13,203 nt of DNA from Verrucomicrobiota bacterium (GTDB lineage: Bacteria; Verrucomicrobiota; Verrucomicrobiia; Limisphaerales; AV2). The notes beneath the pieces were generated by a model. The model saw only the letters and a list, made by a program, of their open reading frames with translations. It did not search any database and was not told where the DNA came from. Below, in pieces: positions 11,732-13,203 of this stretch. The stretch covers positions 1 to 13,203 of the forward strand of contig QHPA01000070.1 in NCBI GenBank assembly GCA_003218935.1, in the 5' to 3' direction. Numbering within the stretch: the stretch's first letter is position 1; each line of letters opens with the position of its first letter. The translations under genes and the position numbers were made by a program.

Positions 11732-13203
11732 TTAAGGCTGGCGGACCTTGGATTTCAACTTCGCATCGAGTTCAGACAGTTTGAACCGGACGCTCACGAC
11801 GTAAGGCGGCTCGGCCTTTGTCCAGTGACCATACGTGGTCGCGACAAACGTGCCATCCGGCAGCACTTCAACGCCCGGATAGGCGCAGTCGGCGTCTTTG
11901 GTGTTGTGCATGATGCGCACGCGGTATTGGCCCTCGCCCGCGGCCACGATGTCTTCGTACGTGCCGACCCAGCCTACCCAGTCGCCGTTCGCGGAAAGCA
12001 CAGCCAGGTACGTCCGGTTTTCCGAATCAATCGGACCGCCCGCCGAAGTCTTTCCTTCCGCGAGCGTCCGAATTTTGCGGTCCAACTCCCCGGCCTCGCG
12101 TTCGGCTTCCGGCAAGGGCTTGCCTTTGTTCATGCCCGGCCGCTCGTGGCCGACATGCGCAAGCCACGCATCCTTGAGCAAACGCTGGCGTTGTTGGACG
12201 AGCTTGAGAATTTCGGCGCCGCGCGGAATCGAGTTCACCAATGCGTCCGGGTCGTCGCTGGAAACAATTTCGTTCGACGCGCCAAGGTAACGCAGGATTT
12301 CGCGAGCGATGAGCCAGTGGCCCTGAGCATTCGCATGAACACCGTCGCGCGCGAGAATGAAATTCGGATCGGTGCGCCGGCGCTCGGCGAGGAAGAGGTT
12401 CATCGGCCCGTGCGCATCCACCATTTCCCACCCTTGCGTCCGTTGGGCGAGCAGCCATTCCGAGTAACGGCCGAGCACTTCATCGTAGCCCTCGTAAGGC
12501 GACCGGTATTCAGCGAGGCCGGCGGGCAGCGTGCGGCCCTTGAGCGGCACCGGATCGAATGTCGGTGGCGTGACATGAATGACCTTCGCGCCTGCGGCCG
12601 CGGCGCGCTCGCGCAAGCGCCGGACGCCGTCCTTGAATTTTTGAAAGCGTTCATCGCTGAACGGATAATAAATTCCGTCGTTCATCCCGTAGCAGGCGAC
12701 AATGAGGTCGGGTTTCGCCTTTTCCAGCACGCGCCCCAGCCGTTCGTGCAGGTCAGGTCGCGGAAACGCGCCGCCGGCGTGCCCCGGCTCGGAAAGGCCA
12801 GAAACGGTTTCGCTGGGCAAGCCGAGGTCGAGGAACTCGACGCGCGACTCCGGGAATCGACTGCGCACATAAGTCTCAATGAACTCCACGTATTCGCCGC
12901 TGTAAGTAATGCTGTCGCCCAGAAAGACGACGCGGCGCGCTTGAAGAAACGGCGCCGCCCTGGGCCGGTCGTTCCGCGCGGATGCAGCCGGAATCAATCG
13001 AACCTGCTGCACGTCCATCACGGCGCCGGCTTGCTCGCGGAGCGTCCGCACTGCGAGCGCATAAGCTCCAGGTGCCGCGAGATTCACTCGACCGACGCGA
13101 CGCGGGACAAAAATCTGGAAATGACCGGTTTCCTGGACGACAAAAGGGAACTTCGCGCCGCCGATCTCGACTTCCGCGTCGCTGCCACCCTGCCCTTTGC
13201 CGC
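11732..13203 (-). CDS. SGNH/GDSL hydrolase with sialidase-like C-terminal tail (5' partial)
   Basis: The reading frame is open to the window edge, so the N-terminus is missing. A beta-rich stretch encoded at about 13200-12995 (EVEIGGAKFPFVV ... AGAVMDVQQVRL) resembles the carbohydrate-binding-like modules attached to such enzymes. The SGNH domain follows: block I VVFLGDSITYSG (Ser59 when counted from the GTG at 13087), GMND (Asn136) and DGVHANAQGH (Asp248, His251), giving a Ser-His-Asp esterase. A helical segment WLAHVGHERPGMNKGKPLPE ends the usual fold. The last about 95 residues (GDWVGWVGTYEDI, DADCAYPGVEVLPDGTFVAT, TYGHWTKAEPPYVVSVRF) match the closing blade of BNR/sialidase-like proteins, not SGNH enzymes. 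Likely a secreted carbohydrate esterase acting on the same polysaccharide. Its stop is 25 bases before the next sulfatase start, consistent with an operon. Confidence 0.9.
   Translation of the reverse strand, partial: GKGQGGSDAEVEIGGAKFPFVVQETGHFQIFVPRRVGRVNLAAPGAYALAVRTLREQAGAVMDVQQVRLIPAASARNDRPRAAPFLQARRVVFLGDSITYSGEYVEFIETYVRSRFPESRVEFLDLGLPSETVSGLSEPGHAGGAFPRPDLHERLGRVLEKAKPDLIVACYGMNDGIYYPFSDERFQKFKDGVRRLRERAAAAGAKVIHVTPPTFDPVPLKGRTLPAGLAEYRSPYEGYDEVLGRYSEWLLAQRTQGWEMVDAHGPMNLFLAERRRTDPNFILARDGVHANAQGHWLIAREILRYLGASNEIVSSDDPDALVNSIPRGAEILKLVQQRQRLLKDAWLAHVGHERPGMNKGKPLPEAEREAGELDRKIRTLAEGKTSAGGPIDSENRTYLAVLSANGDWVGWVGTYEDIVAAGEGQYRVRIMHNTKDADCAYPGVEVLPDGTFVATTYGHWTKAEPPYVVSVRFKLSELDAKLKSKVRQP

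Noticed and set aside
1..13203. tRNA, rRNA or riboswitch genes
   Set aside because: No cloverleaf, rRNA-like or known riboswitch core was recognised by eye in any intergenic stretch.

Overview
The window (about 62% GC by eye) looks like chromosomal DNA from a polysaccharide-degrading bacterium of the Planctomycetota-Verrucomicrobiota group. I favour a Pedosphaera/Limisphaerales-like verrucomicrobium. The basis is the density of secreted type-I sulfatases plus families of short palindromic repeats whose translations (such as RRSLAPP and ADFQVC peptides) I recall from verrucomicrobial genomes. That taxonomic call is an inference.

Every gene I accept lies on the minus strand, so transcription runs from high to low coordinates. 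In that order: an SGNH/GDSL hydrolase with a sialidase-like C-terminal tail (13203-11732, 5' end outside the window); a sulfatase whose C-terminus sits in another reading frame (11706-10573 and 10576-10301); an intact sulfatase (10304-8910); a sulfatase whose signal-peptide start was rewritten by a palindromic element (8694-7201); a sulfatase cut off from its signal peptide by one extra base (6806-5463, leader 6894-6807); a truncated and frameshifted HEAT-tailed sulfatase pseudogene (5222-4394); two intact sulfatases (4179-2626 and 2610-964); a small AT-rich membrane-anchored pseudopilin-like gene (939-535); and the N-terminus of a further sulfatase running out of the window (233-1). That is eight sulfatase loci.

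The sulfatases are divergent paralogues: active-site motifs CSPTR, CAPTR, CCVSR, CSPSR and CTPSR, with different C-terminal tails. This fits a set of enzymes removing sulfate from different positions of a complex polysaccharide, helped by an SGNH esterase. No glycoside hydrolase, lyase, transporter, regulator or sulfatase-maturation gene is visible here.

The gaps between genes are packed with at least three kinds of palindromic repeat. Two are GTAG-headed REP/BIME-like repeats: a TTCCAA/TTGGAA-centred family at 277-396 and 4211-4261, and a GCCGACGTGAGTC-type family at 6951-7156 and 8746-8820. The third is a 25-bp perfect inverted repeat (GGTGGGGCGAGACTCC...) at 5297-5370 and 8615-8688. The 8613-8691 copy is flanked by CATG on both sides, and removing it restores a conventional start and signal peptide for the adjacent sulfatase. 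The most interesting story is this interplay: small non-autonomous palindromes moving into a sulfatase cluster, truncating one gene and re-engineering the N-terminus of another, while several members carry frame disruptions.
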